DNA of 64,000 nucleotides, from positions 1 through 64,000 of the forward strand of contig CALVED010000007.1 of assembly GCA_944326485.1 (NCBI GenBank). Reading direction: 5' to 3'. Origin of the DNA: Candidatus Gastranaerophilales bacterium. Its GTDB lineage: Bacteria > Cyanobacteriota > Vampirovibrionia > Gastranaerophilales > Gastranaerophilaceae. This document shows, piece after piece, positions 8,668 to 18,258 of this stretch. Positions within the stretch are counted from its first letter, which is position 1. Each line of letters opens with the position of its first letter. The notes under the pieces were generated by a model. The model was not told the origin of the DNA. It did not search any database and saw only the letters and a list, made by a program, of their open reading frames with translations. The position numbers were made by a program, and so were the translations under genes.

Positions 8668-11502
8668 TTTGATTATATTTTTTAAATATAAGCCGGTAAA
8701 TGAATTTTTATTTTTTGCTACTTCTTCCGGTGTTCCTTCAGCTATAATCATACCGCCTTCATCTCCGCCTTGTGGTCCAAGGTCTATTATATGATCTGCC
8801 GTTTTTATTAAATCAAGGTTATGTTCTATAATAAGTATAGTATTGCCTGCATCTGCAAGTTTATTTATTATTTTTATGAGTTTATCTAAATCATACCAAT
8901 GAAGGCCAACCGTTGGTTCATCAAGTAAATAAAGTGTTCTTCCTGTTGAGCGTTTATTTAATTCACTTGCGAGTTTAATTCTTTGAGCTTCTCCTCCTGA
9001 TAAAGTTGTTGAACTCTGTCCAAGTTTCATATAACCAAGACCGACATCATTTAAAGTTTTAAGTCTTGTTTTAATTTTTGGAATATTTTCAAAAAATTCC
9101 AAAGCTTCAGATATACTCATTTCTAAGACTTCGGATATATTTTTACCGTTATATTTTACTTCAAGAGTTTCTCTGTTATATCTTTGTCCTTTACAAACAT
9201 TACATTTTATATAAACATCAGAAAGAAAGTTCATTTCAATTTTTGTTACACCATCACCTTTGCAGGCTTCACATCTACCTCCTTTTACATTGAAAGAAAA
9301 TCTTCCGGGTTTATAGCCTCTTACTTTTGCTTCTGGTGTTTTTGCAAATAATTCTCTTATATGTGTAAAGACATCAGTATATGTTGCAGGGTTAGAACGA
9401 GGTGTTCTTCCTATTGGAGATTGATCTATACATATAACTTTATCTATATTTTCAAATCCTTCTATTGAATCAACTCCTTGTGGTTTCGGTTTATTTGTAT
9501 TTAATTTATGAAGTGAATATTGATAAATTAAATCATTCATTAATGTTGATTTTCCGCTGCCAGATACGCCTGTAAGCGCTACAACTTTACCCAATGGTAT
9601 TTTTACATCAATATTTTTTAAATTATTTTTGTGTGCATTTTTTACTTCTAGAAATTTACCGTTTCCTTCTCTTCTTTTTTTAGGAATAGGTATGAATTTT
9701 TCTCCGCTCAGATATTGTCCTGTTAGTGATTTTTTACAGTTAATAATATCTTCTAAAGTGCCTTGAGCTATTATTTTACCTCCGTTTACTCCAGCATAAG
9801 GCCCAATATCTACTATGTAGTCTGCGTTTCTTATTGTATCTTCATCATGTTCTACAACAATTAAGGTATTGCCTAGATTCCTTAATCTTATTAGAGTTTT
9901 TATAAGCATATCATTATTGTATTGATGCAGACCTATTGAAGGTTCATCCAGAACATATAATACTCCTGAAAGGCCGCTTCCTATTTGTGTGGCAAGCCTT
10001 ATTCTTTGAGCTTCACCGCCTGAGAGTGTCCCAGACATTCTGGCTAGATTAAGATAACTCAAACCTACGTCTAACATGAATTTTAATCTTGCTCTAATTT
10101 CTTCAAGTATTTGTTTTGCTATTGTGAGTTTATAGTCATCAAGCTCCAAATATAAATCAGAGAAAAATTTATATGCATCTTTTATTGAAAGAAGAGTAAC
10201 TTCATAAATATTTTTACCCATTATTGTAACCGCTAAAGAAAAAGGTTTTAACCTGGCTCCTTTGCAGTCATTGCATGGAATTTGAGACATATATTCCTGA
10301 ATATATTCTCTAATTTCTTCAGAGTTTGTTTCGTTGTATTTATTCATAAAATAAGGTACAACACCTGAAAATGGTCTTGTTTGAGTTACATATCTTGTGC
10401 CACCGAATTCTTTAAATCTTAGTTTTACACATTCTTTTCCGCTTCCGTATAAAATTATATTTTGATGTTCAATAGGTAATTTTTCAAAAGGAATATTCAT
10501 ATCTATTCCAAAATGATTGGCAACAGAAGTAAGAATATCTAGATAATAAGGATTCCCTGTTTTTGCCCAAGGATAAATAGCACCATTTTTTAATGATTTT
10601 GTTCTATCTGGTATAAGAAGATTCGGATCCATTTCATAATGTGCACCAAGTCCTGAGCAAGTTGGACAAGCTCCATATGGACTATTAAAACTGAAAATTC
10701 TTGGTGCAAGTTCTTCAAAGCTTATATTACAGTTAGGACAGGCTAATTTTTCTGAAAATATCATTTCTTTTTGACCTATAACATCAACAATTAAAAGTCC
10801 CTCTGCTTTTTGTAGTGCAATTTGTGCACTATCTGTTAGTCTGGATTTTGCACTTTCTTTTATAACAAGCCTATCTACTACAACTTCGATTGTATGTTTT
10901 TGTGTTTTATTTAATTCTATTTCATCTTCATCTAAATTATAAATTTTCCCGTCAATTCGGACTCTTATAAAACCTTCTTGCTTTAATTCTTCTATTAGAT
11001 TTATGAATTCGCCCTTTTTCCCTCTTACAATGGGCGCTATTAATTGAATTTTTGTTCCTTCTGCAAGTGTATAAATTTTATCTACAATTTCATCTATTGA
11101 TTGAGGCGCTATTTCACATCCGCATTCAGGGCAATGAGGTGTTCCTATTCTCGCAAATAACAATCTTAAATAGTCATATATTTCTGTTACTGTACCTACT
11201 GTAGAACGGGGATTATTACTTGTAGATTTTTGATCTATAGATATAGCAGGTGATAAACCTTCTATGCTTTCTACATCAGGTTTATCCAATTGTCCTAAAA
11301 ATTGTCTTGCATAATTAGATAAACTTTCAACATATCTTCTCTGTCCTTCTGCAAAAATAGTATCAAAGGCTAATGAACTTTTACCTGAACCTGATATGCC
11401 TGTAAAAACAATAAGTTCATTTTTTGGCAGTTCTAGACTTACATTTTTTAAATTATGTTGATTTGCTTTTCTTATTATTATTTTGTCGTTCATATTAAAC
11501 AT
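8665..11502 (-). CDS. uvrA: Excinuclease ABC subunit A
   Basis: A 945-residue full-length UvrA, the damage-sensing ATPase of nucleotide excision repair. Two ABC ATPase modules are present: the first Walker [14 protein letters not shown] near the N terminus and signature [14 protein letters not shown] in mid-protein; the second Walker [15 protein letters not shown] with signature [15 protein letters not shown] near the C terminus. Zinc-finger cysteines are visible as [14 protein letters not shown] and CEACKGDG...CNVCKG. The start may be the ATG at 11502 or at 11493 (MNDKII), which fits family N termini better; neither has a clear ribosome site. Standalone gene. Confidence 0.97.
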   Translation of the reverse strand: MFNMNDKIIIRKANQHNLKNVSLELPKNELIVFTGISGSGKSSLAFDTIFAEGQRRYVESLSNYARQFLGQLDKPDVESIEGLSPAISIDQKSTSNNPRSTVGTVTEIYDYLRLLFARIGTPHCPECGCEIAPQSIDEIVDKIYTLAEGTKIQLIAPIVRGKKGEFINLIEELKQEGFIRVRIDGKIYNLDEDEIELNKTQKHTIEVVVDRLVIKESAKSRLTDSAQIALQKAEGLLIVDVIGQKEMIFSEKLACPNCNISFEELAPRIFSFNSPYGACPTCSGLGAHYEMDPNLLIPDRTKSLKNGAIYPWAKTGNPYYLDILTSVANHFGIDMNIPFEKLPIEHQNIILYGSGKECVKLRFKEFGGTRYVTQTRPFSGVVPYFMNKYNETNSEEIREYIQEYMSQIPCNDCKGARLKPFSLAVTIMGKNIYEVTLLSIKDAYKFFSDLYLELDDYKLTIAKQILEEIRARLKFMLDVGLSYLNLARMSGTLSGGEAQRIRLATQIGSGLSGVLYVLDEPSIGLHQYNNDMLIKTLIRLRNLGNTLIVVEHDEDTIRNADYIVDIGPYAGVNGGKIIAQGTLEDIINCKKSLTGQYLSGEKFIPIPKKRREGNGKFLEVKNAHKNNLKNIDVKIPLGKVVALTGVSGSGKSTLMNDLIYQYSLHKLNTNKPKPQGVDSIEGFENIDKVICIDQSPIGRTPRSNPATYTDVFTHIRELFAKTPEAKVRGYKPGRFSFNVKGGRCEACKGDGVTKIEMNFLSDVYIKCNVCKGQRYNRETLEVKYNGKNISEVLEMSISEALEFFENIPKIKTRLKTLNDVGLGYMKLGQSSTTLSGGEAQRIKLASELNKRSTGRTLYLLDEPTVGLHWYDLDKLIKIINKLADAGNTILIIEHNLDLIKTADHIIDLGPQGGDEGGMIIAEGTPEEVAKNKNSFTGLYLKNIIK

Positions 11503-11509
11503 TATTGCA

Positions 11510-11597
11510 TGAAGAAAGTTTTTTAGTTGATATTTTCACAGGGCAAGTACTTTGTTAACATATCATTCTCTTTAACAAATTACTATAACTGATTAAA
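11510..11597 (+). repeat. Decayed copy of the GTGAG hairpin repeat
   Basis: GGGCAAGTACTTTGTTAA...TTTAACAAATTACTATAACTGATTAAAT aligns with the 3' third of the full repeat (last hairpin TTTGTTAA / TTAACAAA plus the terminal ACTAGATTAAAT). Same orientation as the other copies. It lies upstream of uvrA. Confidence 0.55.
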
Positions 11598-11664
11598 TGA
11601 TATAAATTATAAATAGTTTGCTTGAATTGAAAATTACAGACTATCTATTTATTATGCAGAAATG

Positions 11665-11988
11665 TTATATCTCTTTATATAATCTTATCATTCTATAGAA
11701 ATATTTAATATCTTTATCTGTTGAATTTTTTAGAATATTAATTATAAGATTTAACAGTTCATCCCTTGATTTTATATGATCAAAGTCAAATAATTCACTT
11801 TCATTGATATTGAGTGCTTTTATTATTTTTTCTAGTGTTTCAGCAGAAACAAACTTTTTCCCTCTTTCAATATTACTTAAATTAGGTACATTAAGTCCAA
11901 TAACTTCTGCAAGTTTTTCTTGTGTCATATTCTTACTTTTTCTTATTTCTTGTATTCTTACACCAAGCTTTTTTTTTAATGAACTCAT
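11665..11988 (-). CDS. XRE-family helix-turn-helix regulator
   Basis: A 107-residue DNA-binding protein. The HTH_3 domain spans about residues 8-65: RIQEIRKSKNMTQEKLAEVIGL followed by the recognition helix region NVPNLSNIERGKKF. The C-terminal 40 residues are helical and probably dimerise (LLNLIINILKNSTDKDIKYF). It is divergently placed from the glycosyltransferase at 12182. The intergenic region holds repeated TGCTAA half-sites that could be its operator, so autoregulation is plausible. The target set is unknown. Confidence 0.88.
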   Translation of the reverse strand: MSSLKKKLGVRIQEIRKSKNMTQEKLAEVIGLNVPNLSNIERGKKFVSAETLEKIIKALNINESELFDFDHIKSRDELLNLIINILKNSTDKDIKYFYRMIRLYKEI

Positions 11989-12039
11989 ATAAATACCTCA
12001 ATTACTATTTTATAATTTTATCCTCCCATTTTTAATTTT

Positions 12040-12130
12040 CTAAAATGCTAATAAATATTGACAAAATTTACCTAAAATGCTAAGTTACTTATACTATAGT
12101 GCTAATTTTAAATTTTTAAATAGCACTATG
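12040..12130. promoter_or_regulatory. Candidate operator/promoter between XRE gene and glycosyltransferase
   Basis: Direct repeat CTAAAATGCTAA occurs at 12040-12051 and again at 12072-12083. A related ATAGTGCTA at 12096-12104 is mirrored by TAGCACTAT at 12121-12129. TTGACA at 12058-12063 lies between the first two boxes, with a weak -10 17 bases on. The placement beside an XRE gene suggests its operator. Inference from sequence only. Confidence 0.45.
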
Positions 12131-12181
12131 GGTAAATTTTTTGAATGATAAAATTACAACACATTAAAGTTATTTATTAAA

Positions 12182-13177
12182 ATGGAAGATAATAAAAAGA
12201 TATTTTTAATAATAAATTTATCATTTTTTGGAGATGTACTTCTTTCAAATACATTATGTCAAAACATAAAGAGAGAGTACCCCGATAGTAGAATTATATT
12301 TCTGGTAAATACACCATTTTATGAAGCTGCAAAGTATCAGAAAAATGTTGATGATGTTATATGCATGAATAAAAGAAAAGAGCATCGTGGATTATTTGGT
12401 TTATTAAGATTTGCTTTTACTTGTAAATATAGAAATAAAATATATGCTACATTTATTATATATGGAAATTCAAGAGGTATATTAGTTTCATATCTTTTAA
12501 ACTCTCAAAAAAGAATATCAGGACCTACAAAATTTGTAAAACATCTTCTAACTGATATTTGGTTTGAAACTTCAGGTTTAACGAAAATGCAGGATATAAA
12601 CGGTAATTTTTTAAAAGCATTAACGGGAAAAAATTCAGAAATATTACCTATTGAATATAATGTTGCTCCAGATAAAAATTTTCTTGCTAAAAAATTATTA
12701 GAAACATACACAGGAAAGAATATAATTGGTCTTTGTTGTGTATCAAAAGAAAAAGAAAAGGATATGCCTATTGAAACGGCAATAGAAATTATTAATAGAC
12801 TAAATAAAGAGTATAAAACAGTATTTTTATTTGGAAATGGTGATATAGCAAGAAAATATGCAGATAATTTAAAAAAGCTTGGTTGTACAACTTTTGTTGA
12901 TTTAACTAATGTTACATCAATATATGATTTGGCTAATATAATTGCAACATGTAAAGGTATAATAAGTGTTGACACAGGTACAATGCACTTGTCTTGTGCA
13001 GTGAAAACACCTACAGTATGTTTATTTTATAAAAAAGCTAATGTTGCAAAATGGGCACCAAATACAAAATTATACAATGTTATTATAGAAGATTCTAATT
13101 TTACTGCAGAAACTATATGTAAAGAATTAAATAAATTGCTAAGTGCAATACCAGATAAAATACAAGAAACGTTTTAA
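12182..13177 (+). CDS. Glycosyltransferase family 9 (heptosyltransferase-like)
   Basis: A 331-residue GT-B fold enzyme of family 9, the family of ADP-heptose:LPS heptosyltransferases. The N-terminal LSFFGDVLLSNTLCQNIKREYPD is the usual acceptor-side motif, and the C-terminal VDTGTMHLSCAVKTPTVCLF is the sugar-nucleotide binding signature. It probably adds a sugar to LPS core or another surface glycan at the inner face of the membrane, which fits the kdsA gene at 42 kb. No good ribosome site precedes the ATG. Its 3' end overlaps hydE by 4 bases, tail to tail. The exact donor sugar cannot be told. Confidence 0.85.
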   Translation: MEDNKKIFLIINLSFFGDVLLSNTLCQNIKREYPDSRIIFLVNTPFYEAAKYQKNVDDVICMNKRKEHRGLFGLLRFAFTCKYRNKIYATFIIYGNSRGILVSYLLNSQKRISGPTKFVKHLLTDIWFETSGLTKMQDINGNFLKALTGKNSEILPIEYNVAPDKNFLAKKLLETYTGKNIIGLCCVSKEKEKDMPIETAIEIINRLNKEYKTVFLFGNGDIARKYADNLKKLGCTTFVDLTNVTSIYDLANIIATCKGIISVDTGTMHLSCAVKTPTVCLFYKKANVAKWAPNTKLYNVIIEDSNFTAETICKELNKLLSAIPDKIQETF

Positions 13178-14190
13178 TCTTGTCTAAAACCATATGAATT
13201 TGAAATGCTTCTATTAATAGATTTAATTTTGTCATAAATAAGCTTTTTATTTTCATCTTCATTATTATTTATGCCTGCTTTATCTGGATATATTTCATAA
13301 TTTTTTTTATAAGTTTGTGGGGTAATATTAAGCATTAAAACATTAGCTCCACTTTGAAGAGCAATAATGTGTCCATTTTTATTTAAGGTTTCCATTGCCG
13401 TTGTTGCCGGGATATTAATGTCTGGCAGAAGTAATCTTGTTATTGCCATTACTTTTATTGATAAGTTAAAATTATTAGTTTTATTATTAGCAAGTGGTGT
13501 GTTCGGATGAGGAATAAATGGTCCAATCCCAACCATATCTGCATTTAGTTCTTTAAAAAATAAAATATCATTTGCTAAAGATTCAATTGTTTGATTTGGC
13601 AGTCCTACAAGACATCCTGTTCCGGTTTCATATCCTAGTTGTTTTAAATCTTTTAGGCATTTTATTCTGTTCTTAAAGTTCATATTTGGGTGAAGAGTTT
13701 TATATAGATTTTCATCAGTTGTTTCAATTCTAAGTAAGTATCTGTCAGCGCCTGAGTCTTTAAAAGCTTTATATTCTTCAAAAGTTCTTTCTCCAATACT
13801 TAGAGTAACTGCTAAATTATATTTTTTTAATCCTTCTATTATTTTACAAATTTTATCTGCATCAAAATAATCATCTTCTCCGCTTTGCAGAACAATTGTT
13901 TTATATCCTAATTTAACAGCATATTGTCCGCATTCTTTAATTTCCTTTGAAGTTAAACGGTATCTTTTTATTTTTTTATTTTCACATCTTAAACCGCAAT
14001 AATAACAATTTCTTTTACAAATATTACTAAACTCAACAAGTCCTCTTATATGTATTGAATCACCTTTGTATTTTTTTCTTATTTCATCTGCAAAAGAAAA
14101 AAGAGATATATCATTACTTGAAAGAAGTTTAATAATTTCATCTTTATTTAGATTATGATTTATCTCTGCTTTTTCTAAAATATTTTTCAT
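13174..14190 (-). CDS. hydE: [FeFe]-hydrogenase maturase HydE (radical SAM)
   Basis: A 338-residue radical SAM protein that works with HydG and HydF to build the H-cluster subsite. C58, C62 and C65 (CKRNCYYC) bind the SAM cluster; GLRCENKKIKRYRLT and the QSGEDDY segment are typical of HydE/BioB-like members. GIGPFIPHPNTPL is diagnostic for HydE versus biotin synthase. The start is taken as the ATG at 14190; a TTG two codons upstream is possible. Only about 10 bases separate it from the upstream 140-residue gene, so translation may be coupled. Confidence 0.93.
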   Translation of the reverse strand: MKNILEKAEINHNLNKDEIIKLLSSNDISLFSFADEIRKKYKGDSIHIRGLVEFSNICKRNCYYCGLRCENKKIKRYRLTSKEIKECGQYAVKLGYKTIVLQSGEDDYFDADKICKIIEGLKKYNLAVTLSIGERTFEEYKAFKDSGADRYLLRIETTDENLYKTLHPNMNFKNRIKCLKDLKQLGYETGTGCLVGLPNQTIESLANDILFFKELNADMVGIGPFIPHPNTPLANNKTNNFNLSIKVMAITRLLLPDINIPATTAMETLNKNGHIIALQSGANVLMLNITPQTYKKNYEIYPDKAGINNNEDENKKLIYDKIKSINRSISNSYGFRQD

Positions 14191-14200
14191 TTTCAATTAA

Positions 14201-14623
14201 TTATAAAGCATCAATTTCTAATTGTTTAAGATTTTTTTTAATATGCTTTATGGCCTTTCTTGATTTACCTATAAACATACCATTATCTAATTTATATTTT
14301 AAGACAGAAGCCTTTTTGTCTGCAATATGTTTTTTATATAAATTAACAGCGTTTTCACCTCTTGAATTTGAGTTTTGTACAACGTGGTTTGCAATAGATT
14401 GACCAATATAATTTATGTCGTGAATCCTTTTTGCATTTATATTTTTTTTGTATGTCGCATATCCTGCTACAGCAACACCAGCAATTGCAAGCCCTGCTAG
14501 TCCTTTTATTATTTTATGGGAATTCTCTTTAAAATTTGGTTTTGTATGTTTTGAATTTCTTAATGATGTATTTCTATAATTTGAATATTCGTGTAAGTCT
14601 TTTGTATCTACAGTCAAAAACAT
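14201..14623 (-). CDS. Hypothetical protein with one membrane segment
   Basis: A 140-residue protein that I do not recognise. A single hydrophobic segment (GLAGLAIAGVAVAGYA, about residues 42-57) separates a polar N terminus from a basic helical C terminus rich in K (KSRKAIKHIKKNLKQLEID). A good AGGAG site precedes the ATG. It sits directly upstream of hydE on the same strand, which may be coincidence or may link it to hydrogenase maturation; the sequence does not decide. Confidence 0.65.
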   Translation of the reverse strand: MFLTVDTKDLHEYSNYRNTSLRNSKHTKPNFKENSHKIIKGLAGLAIAGVAVAGYATYKKNINAKRIHDINYIGQSIANHVVQNSNSRGENAVNLYKKHIADKKASVLKYKLDNGMFIGKSRKAIKHIKKNLKQLEIDAL

Positions 14624-14762
14624 TAGCCTTCTCCTAAATTTATGGGTATTTAATCATACAAATAATTTCTTATTTGTTTCTTAAATTCTCGGTTAATCAA
14701 TAGTCTAAATCGGGAAATTAAAAAGTTTGGGATGTTTATTATAGCATAAATTTTATTTTTAG

Positions 14763-14790
14763 TGTATAACAAAATAAATATTGTTACACA
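14763..14790. promoter_or_regulatory. Inverted repeat in the nadA leader
   Basis: TGTATAACAA at 14763-14772 is mirrored by TTGTTACACA at 14781-14790 (9 of 10 matches, 8-base spacer), ending 11 bases before the nadA ATG. It could be a repressor site for NAD synthesis control or an mRNA hairpin. It does not match the operator motifs I know for NAD regulators. Confidence 0.4.
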
Positions 14791-14801
14791 GGATAGTATA
14801 A

Positions 14802-15716
14802 ATGGATGATAAAAAGTTATTAGTTCAGAACATAAAAGAATTAAAAAAGAAAAAAAATGCAATAATTTTAGCTCATTGTTATCAGGGCATAGAGGTAGAT
14901 GAAGTTGCTGATTTTGTTGGTGATTCATTGTATTTAAGTAGAGAAGCAGCTAAGACAGATGCAGATATAATCGTTTTTGCAGGTGTTTATTTTATGGCGG
15001 AAACTGCAAAAATACTTTCACCATTTAAAAAAGTATTAATTCCTGATAAAACTGCAGGATGCCTTATGGCTGATATGATTAATCTTGAAAAAATAAAAGA
15101 ATTTAAAAAGAAAAATCCAAATATTCCTGTTGTATGTTATGTTAATTCTACAGCAGAGGTAAAAGCACAATGTGATATTTGCTGTACAAGTGCTAATGCT
15201 GTTAATATTGTTAAATCTTTGAATTCAAAAAATGTTCTTTTTGTTCCTGATAAAAATCTTGGTAATTATGTTTCATCTAAAATAGAAGATGTAAATATTA
15301 TTTGCTATGATGGTTATTGTCCTATTCATCATGATTTAACGGTTGATGATATAAAAAATAAAAAAGCATTTTATCCTTCAGCGAAGGTACTCATCCATCC
15401 TGAATGTCAGAAAGACGTATTAAAACTTGCAGATTATGTAGGTTCCACAAGTGGGATAATGAAATATGTTGGAGAGTCAAAAGATAATGAATTTATTATT
15501 GTTACCGAAATAGGGGTTGTCGAAAGATTACAAAGAGATTATCCTGATAAAAAATTTATTCATATATCTCAAAATGCAATATGTGATAATATGAAAAAAA
15601 TATCTCTTGAAGATATATATAAAAGTTTAGATGAAGAAATATACGAAATTAAAATAGAAGAAAATCTAATAAAATCGGCTATAAAGCCTATTGAAAGAAT
15701 GATATCAATAAATTAA
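14802..15716 (+). CDS. nadA: Quinolinate synthase
   Basis: A 304-residue NadA, which condenses iminoaspartate with dihydroxyacetone phosphate to quinolinate in de novo NAD synthesis, using a [4Fe-4S] cluster. Visible motifs are ILAHCYQGIEVDEVADFVGDS at the N terminus, PDKTAGCLMADM with the first cluster cysteine, CYVNSTAEVKA, and HPEC near residue 200. Length is typical. nadB and nadC are not in the window. A possible operator overlaps its leader. The atp operon follows after 62 bases; co-transcription cannot be judged. Confidence 0.95.
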   Translation: MDDKKLLVQNIKELKKKKNAIILAHCYQGIEVDEVADFVGDSLYLSREAAKTDADIIVFAGVYFMAETAKILSPFKKVLIPDKTAGCLMADMINLEKIKEFKKKNPNIPVVCYVNSTAEVKAQCDICCTSANAVNIVKSLNSKNVLFVPDKNLGNYVSSKIEDVNIICYDGYCPIHHDLTVDDIKNKKAFYPSAKVLIHPECQKDVLKLADYVGSTSGIMKYVGESKDNEFIIVTEIGVVERLQRDYPDKKFIHISQNAICDNMKKISLEDIYKSLDEEIYEIKIEENLIKSAIKPIERMISIN

Positions 15717-15778
15717 AACATAGATGATTTTATTTTTTTATGTGCTAATATAAAAATGAACATTTAAAGGAAAAATAA

Positions 15779-16453
15779 ATGGGCGAACACTGGGCAGGGT
15801 ATATAGGTAATTTACATGTGCACTGGGATACATTGATAACTATGTGGTTTGCAATGACAGTTGTTATAGTGTTGGCTTTTGTTTTGACTAGAAAATTAGA
15901 AATTATTCCCGGAAAATTGCAAACTGTAGCAGAAAGTATATTGAAATTTTTTATTGGAAGTTTATCTGATGTGAAAAATGGCAATATCCATATTCCTCTT
16001 GTTGGTTCTTTATTCTTATTCATACTATTTGCAAATTTAATGGGGCAATTACCATTAAGATTGATACATTTAAAGCAAGGAGAGTTTGCTTCACCAACAA
16101 ATGATATAAATATGACTGCTGCAATGGCTATAATAGTTTTAGTATATTATTTATATCAAGGTTTTAAAGAGAAAGGCATTCACGCTATCTGGCATGGATT
16201 TTCATTTGCCGGATTAATAACATTATTTGTAGATTTGCTTGAAATGGTCACAAGACCGTTAAGTTTATCATTAAGACTTTTTGCAAATATATTTGCCGGA
16301 GAAATATTAATTTCAGCGTTGCTTGGAATATTGGCATTTGGTCTGCCCATTCCTGCAATGTTTTTTGAAATTTTTGTAGCATTTATTCAAGCATTTGTAT
16401 TTATGATGCTTTCAATAGCATATATATCAACTGCGGTGTCAAAAGAGCATTAA
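15779..16453 (+). CDS. atpB: ATP synthase F0 subunit a
   Basis: A 224-residue membrane subunit forming the proton half-channels. It has five to six hydrophobic segments. The essential arginine is visible in SLRLFANIFAGEIL, and the last helix region AFIQAFVFMMLSIAYIS is typical. AAAGGA precedes the ATG. First gene of a seven-gene set a-c-b'-b-delta-alpha-gamma; no atpI is seen upstream. This order, lacking beta and epsilon, is the cyanobacterial arrangement. Confidence 0.95.
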   Translation: MGEHWAGYIGNLHVHWDTLITMWFAMTVVIVLAFVLTRKLEIIPGKLQTVAESILKFFIGSLSDVKNGNIHIPLVGSLFLFILFANLMGQLPLRLIHLKQGEFASPTNDINMTAAMAIIVLVYYLYQGFKEKGIHAIWHGFSFAGLITLFVDLLEMVTRPLSLSLRLFANIFAGEILISALLGILAFGLPIPAMFFEIFVAFIQAFVFMMLSIAYISTAVSKEH

Positions 16454-16466
16454 AAAGGAGATAATA

Positions 16467-16709
16467 ATGGAAGAAGTAAAAACAATTTCAGATTTAGCAC
16501 AATTAGGTGCAGGTTTAGGTATCGGTCTTGCTGCTTTAGGCGTAGGACTTGGTATTGGTGTTGGTTTAAAAGGCTTATTAGAAGCAATATCTCGTCAGCC
16601 TGAAATAGCAGGTAAAGCATTTACAAATTTTCTTGTAGGAGCTGCTTTAGCTGAAGCTTGTGCTTTATATGCATTAGTTGTTTCTTTTAAATTATTAGGT
16701 ATGTTTTAA
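16467..16709 (+). CDS. atpE: ATP synthase F0 subunit c
   Basis: An 80-residue hairpin of two membrane helices joined by the RQPE loop. Helix 1 is the glycine-rich GLGIGLAALGVGLGIGVG, and helix 2 carries the ion-binding glutamate in LAEACALYALVVSF. The glutamine and the Ser/Thr next to glutamate that mark sodium-type rings are absent (Ile and Ala instead), so a proton-driven ring is inferred. AAGGAG precedes the start. Confidence 0.96.
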   Translation: MEEVKTISDLAQLGAGLGIGLAALGVGLGIGVGLKGLLEAISRQPEIAGKAFTNFLVGAALAEACALYALVVSFKLLGMF

Positions 16710-16722
16710 ATAGAGGCAATAA

Positions 16723-17187
16723 ATGGAATTCGATGCAACATTTCTTATAGCTTTATTGAGTTTTATTGTATTCATTTTCATAATGAACAAAATATTTTAT
16801 GCTCCTGTATTAAAAATAATGCAGGAAAGGCAAAGTTTTGTTGAACAAAATTATGATAGCGCTAAAACAACAAAAAATGAGATAAAAAATAAATCGGAAT
16901 ATATAAGCTCAGAATTAGAAAAGTCTCGTAATGAAGCAAGAAATATGATTGCTGAAAATTCACAAAATTTAAAAATACAAAAATCAAAAAAAATATCTGA
17001 GTATAAAGAAAACTTATATAACAGTATTACAGAACAAAAAGATACTTTGAGGAATTCTGCAATATCTGCAAAAGAAATATTGAAAGATAATGTTGTAGAT
17101 CTTGCTAAAGAAATTTCTCAAAAAATATTAGGCAGTTCAATAACCACAGAAACTATAGATAAATCTCAAATAAAAGAGCAAGGTTAA
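16723..17187 (+). CDS. atpF': ATP synthase F0 subunit b' (first b-type subunit)
   Basis: A 154-residue peripheral-stalk subunit: one N-terminal membrane helix (FLIALLSFIVFIFIMNKIFY) and then a long charged coiled coil. A second, different b-type gene follows at once. Having two b genes in tandem (b' then b) between c and delta is characteristic of Cyanobacteria and some photosynthetic bacteria. The assignment of b' versus b follows gene order only. Confidence 0.9.
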   Translation: MEFDATFLIALLSFIVFIFIMNKIFYAPVLKIMQERQSFVEQNYDSAKTTKNEIKNKSEYISSELEKSRNEARNMIAENSQNLKIQKSKKISEYKENLYNSITEQKDTLRNSAISAKEILKDNVVDLAKEISQKILGSSITTETIDKSQIKEQG

Positions 17188-17188
17188 T

Positions 17189-17689
17189 ATGACAAATATT
17201 TGGCAGTTAATATTACAAACAAACACTTTTAATTTCATAATAGTTTTAGCTATTTTAATTTTAATTATTTCAAAATTAAATGTGAAGGAAAAAATTGAGC
17301 ATATAAGAACTCAAATAAAAGGTTATGTTGAAGAATCTTCAAATGAAAAAAATCTTGCTGAAAAAGAGCTTGAAAATATAAAGAAAGAAGTAGTTAAATT
17401 GCCTGATGAAATTTCTAAAATAAAAGAAAGTGCTAAAAATAGTGTTTCAAGTTTAGAAAGAAAAATCGAAGAAGAAGTAAAAGAGCAAATGACAGACATT
17501 GAAAATAACGCTAAAAGATTATTAAACTTTGAAACTAAAAAATTCAAGTCAACATTATCGTCAAGATTATCAGAAGCATCTGTAGTTCTAGCTAAAGATA
17601 ATGCTCTTAAGCAACTTGAAAATAACAGAGAACTGCACAATAAATATATAGAAGATGCAATAGAAGAAATTAACAGGATTAATTTATGA
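17189..17689 (+). CDS. atpF: ATP synthase F0 subunit b
   Basis: A 166-residue b subunit with an N-terminal hydrophobic helix (FNFIIVLAILILIISKLNV) and a long coiled coil (residues 35-150). It presumably pairs with b' to form a heterodimeric stator binding delta. It starts one base after the b' stop and overlaps delta by 4 bases, so the genes are translationally coupled. Confidence 0.9.
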   Translation: MTNIWQLILQTNTFNFIIVLAILILIISKLNVKEKIEHIRTQIKGYVEESSNEKNLAEKELENIKKEVVKLPDEISKIKESAKNSVSSLERKIEEEVKEQMTDIENNAKRLLNFETKKFKSTLSSRLSEASVVLAKDNALKQLENNRELHNKYIEDAIEEINRINL

Positions 17690-18258
17690 ATACAGTTGAT
17701 GTAAAAAATATAAAATTAGCAAAAAAATATTCTAATGCACTTTTAGAGTGTGCGCTAGAGCATAATGTGCTTGATAAGATATATAATGACATGATTTTTG
17801 TCGATGAAACAATAAAAACTAATAAAGAACTTAAAGAATTTTTAAATAGTCCTTTAATAAAAATTGAAGACAAGAAAGATGTTATTTCAAAATTATTTTC
17901 AATACATATAGAGAAAATTACTTTGGATTTTATATATTTGTTGTTAGATAATACGAGAATTGATGTACTGGATGAAATATTAAATCAATTTTCAAGTTTA
18001 TATAACAAAAAAAATAATGTGGTTACTCCGAATATAATATCGGCAGTTGAGCTTGATGAAAATCAAAAACAAAAAATAATAGATAATTTAGAAAGAAAAT
18101 TATATAAAAAAGTTAAACCGCAATATATTGTAAATAAAGAAATAATAGGTGGATTAATATTGGAAATAGATGATAAAACAATAGATTGCAGTTTAAAAAC
18201 AAAGTTTGAAAATATGAAAAAACAATTAACAAAAGGAAGTAGATATGGCAGTAATTAA
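17686..18258 (+). CDS. atpH: ATP synthase F1 subunit delta
   Basis: A 190-residue OSCP/delta subunit joining the peripheral stalk to the top of alpha3beta3. The N-terminal helical domain includes [14 protein letters not shown]. The C-terminal [27 protein letters not shown] is the family signature. It overlaps atpF by 4 bases and atpA by 14 bases. Confidence 0.93.
   Translation: MNTVDVKNIKLAKKYSNALLECALEHNVLDKIYNDMIFVDETIKTNKELKEFLNSPLIKIEDKKDVISKLFSIHIEKITLDFIYLLLDNTRIDVLDEILNQFSSLYNKKNNVVTPNIISAVELDENQKQKIIDNLERKLYKKVKPQYIVNKEIIGGLILEIDDKTIDCSLKTKFENMKKQLTKGSRYGSN

Noticed and set aside
12096..12129. CIRCE heat-shock operator
   Set aside because: The arms read TAGTGCTA...TAGCACTA, the reverse of CIRCE (TTAGCACTC...GAGTGCTAA), with a longer spacer and no heat-shock gene downstream.
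14650..14928. 92-codon minus-strand ORF over the nadA leader
   Set aside because: It overlaps the nadA coding start in antisense, has low-complexity hydrophobic composition and no ribosome site.
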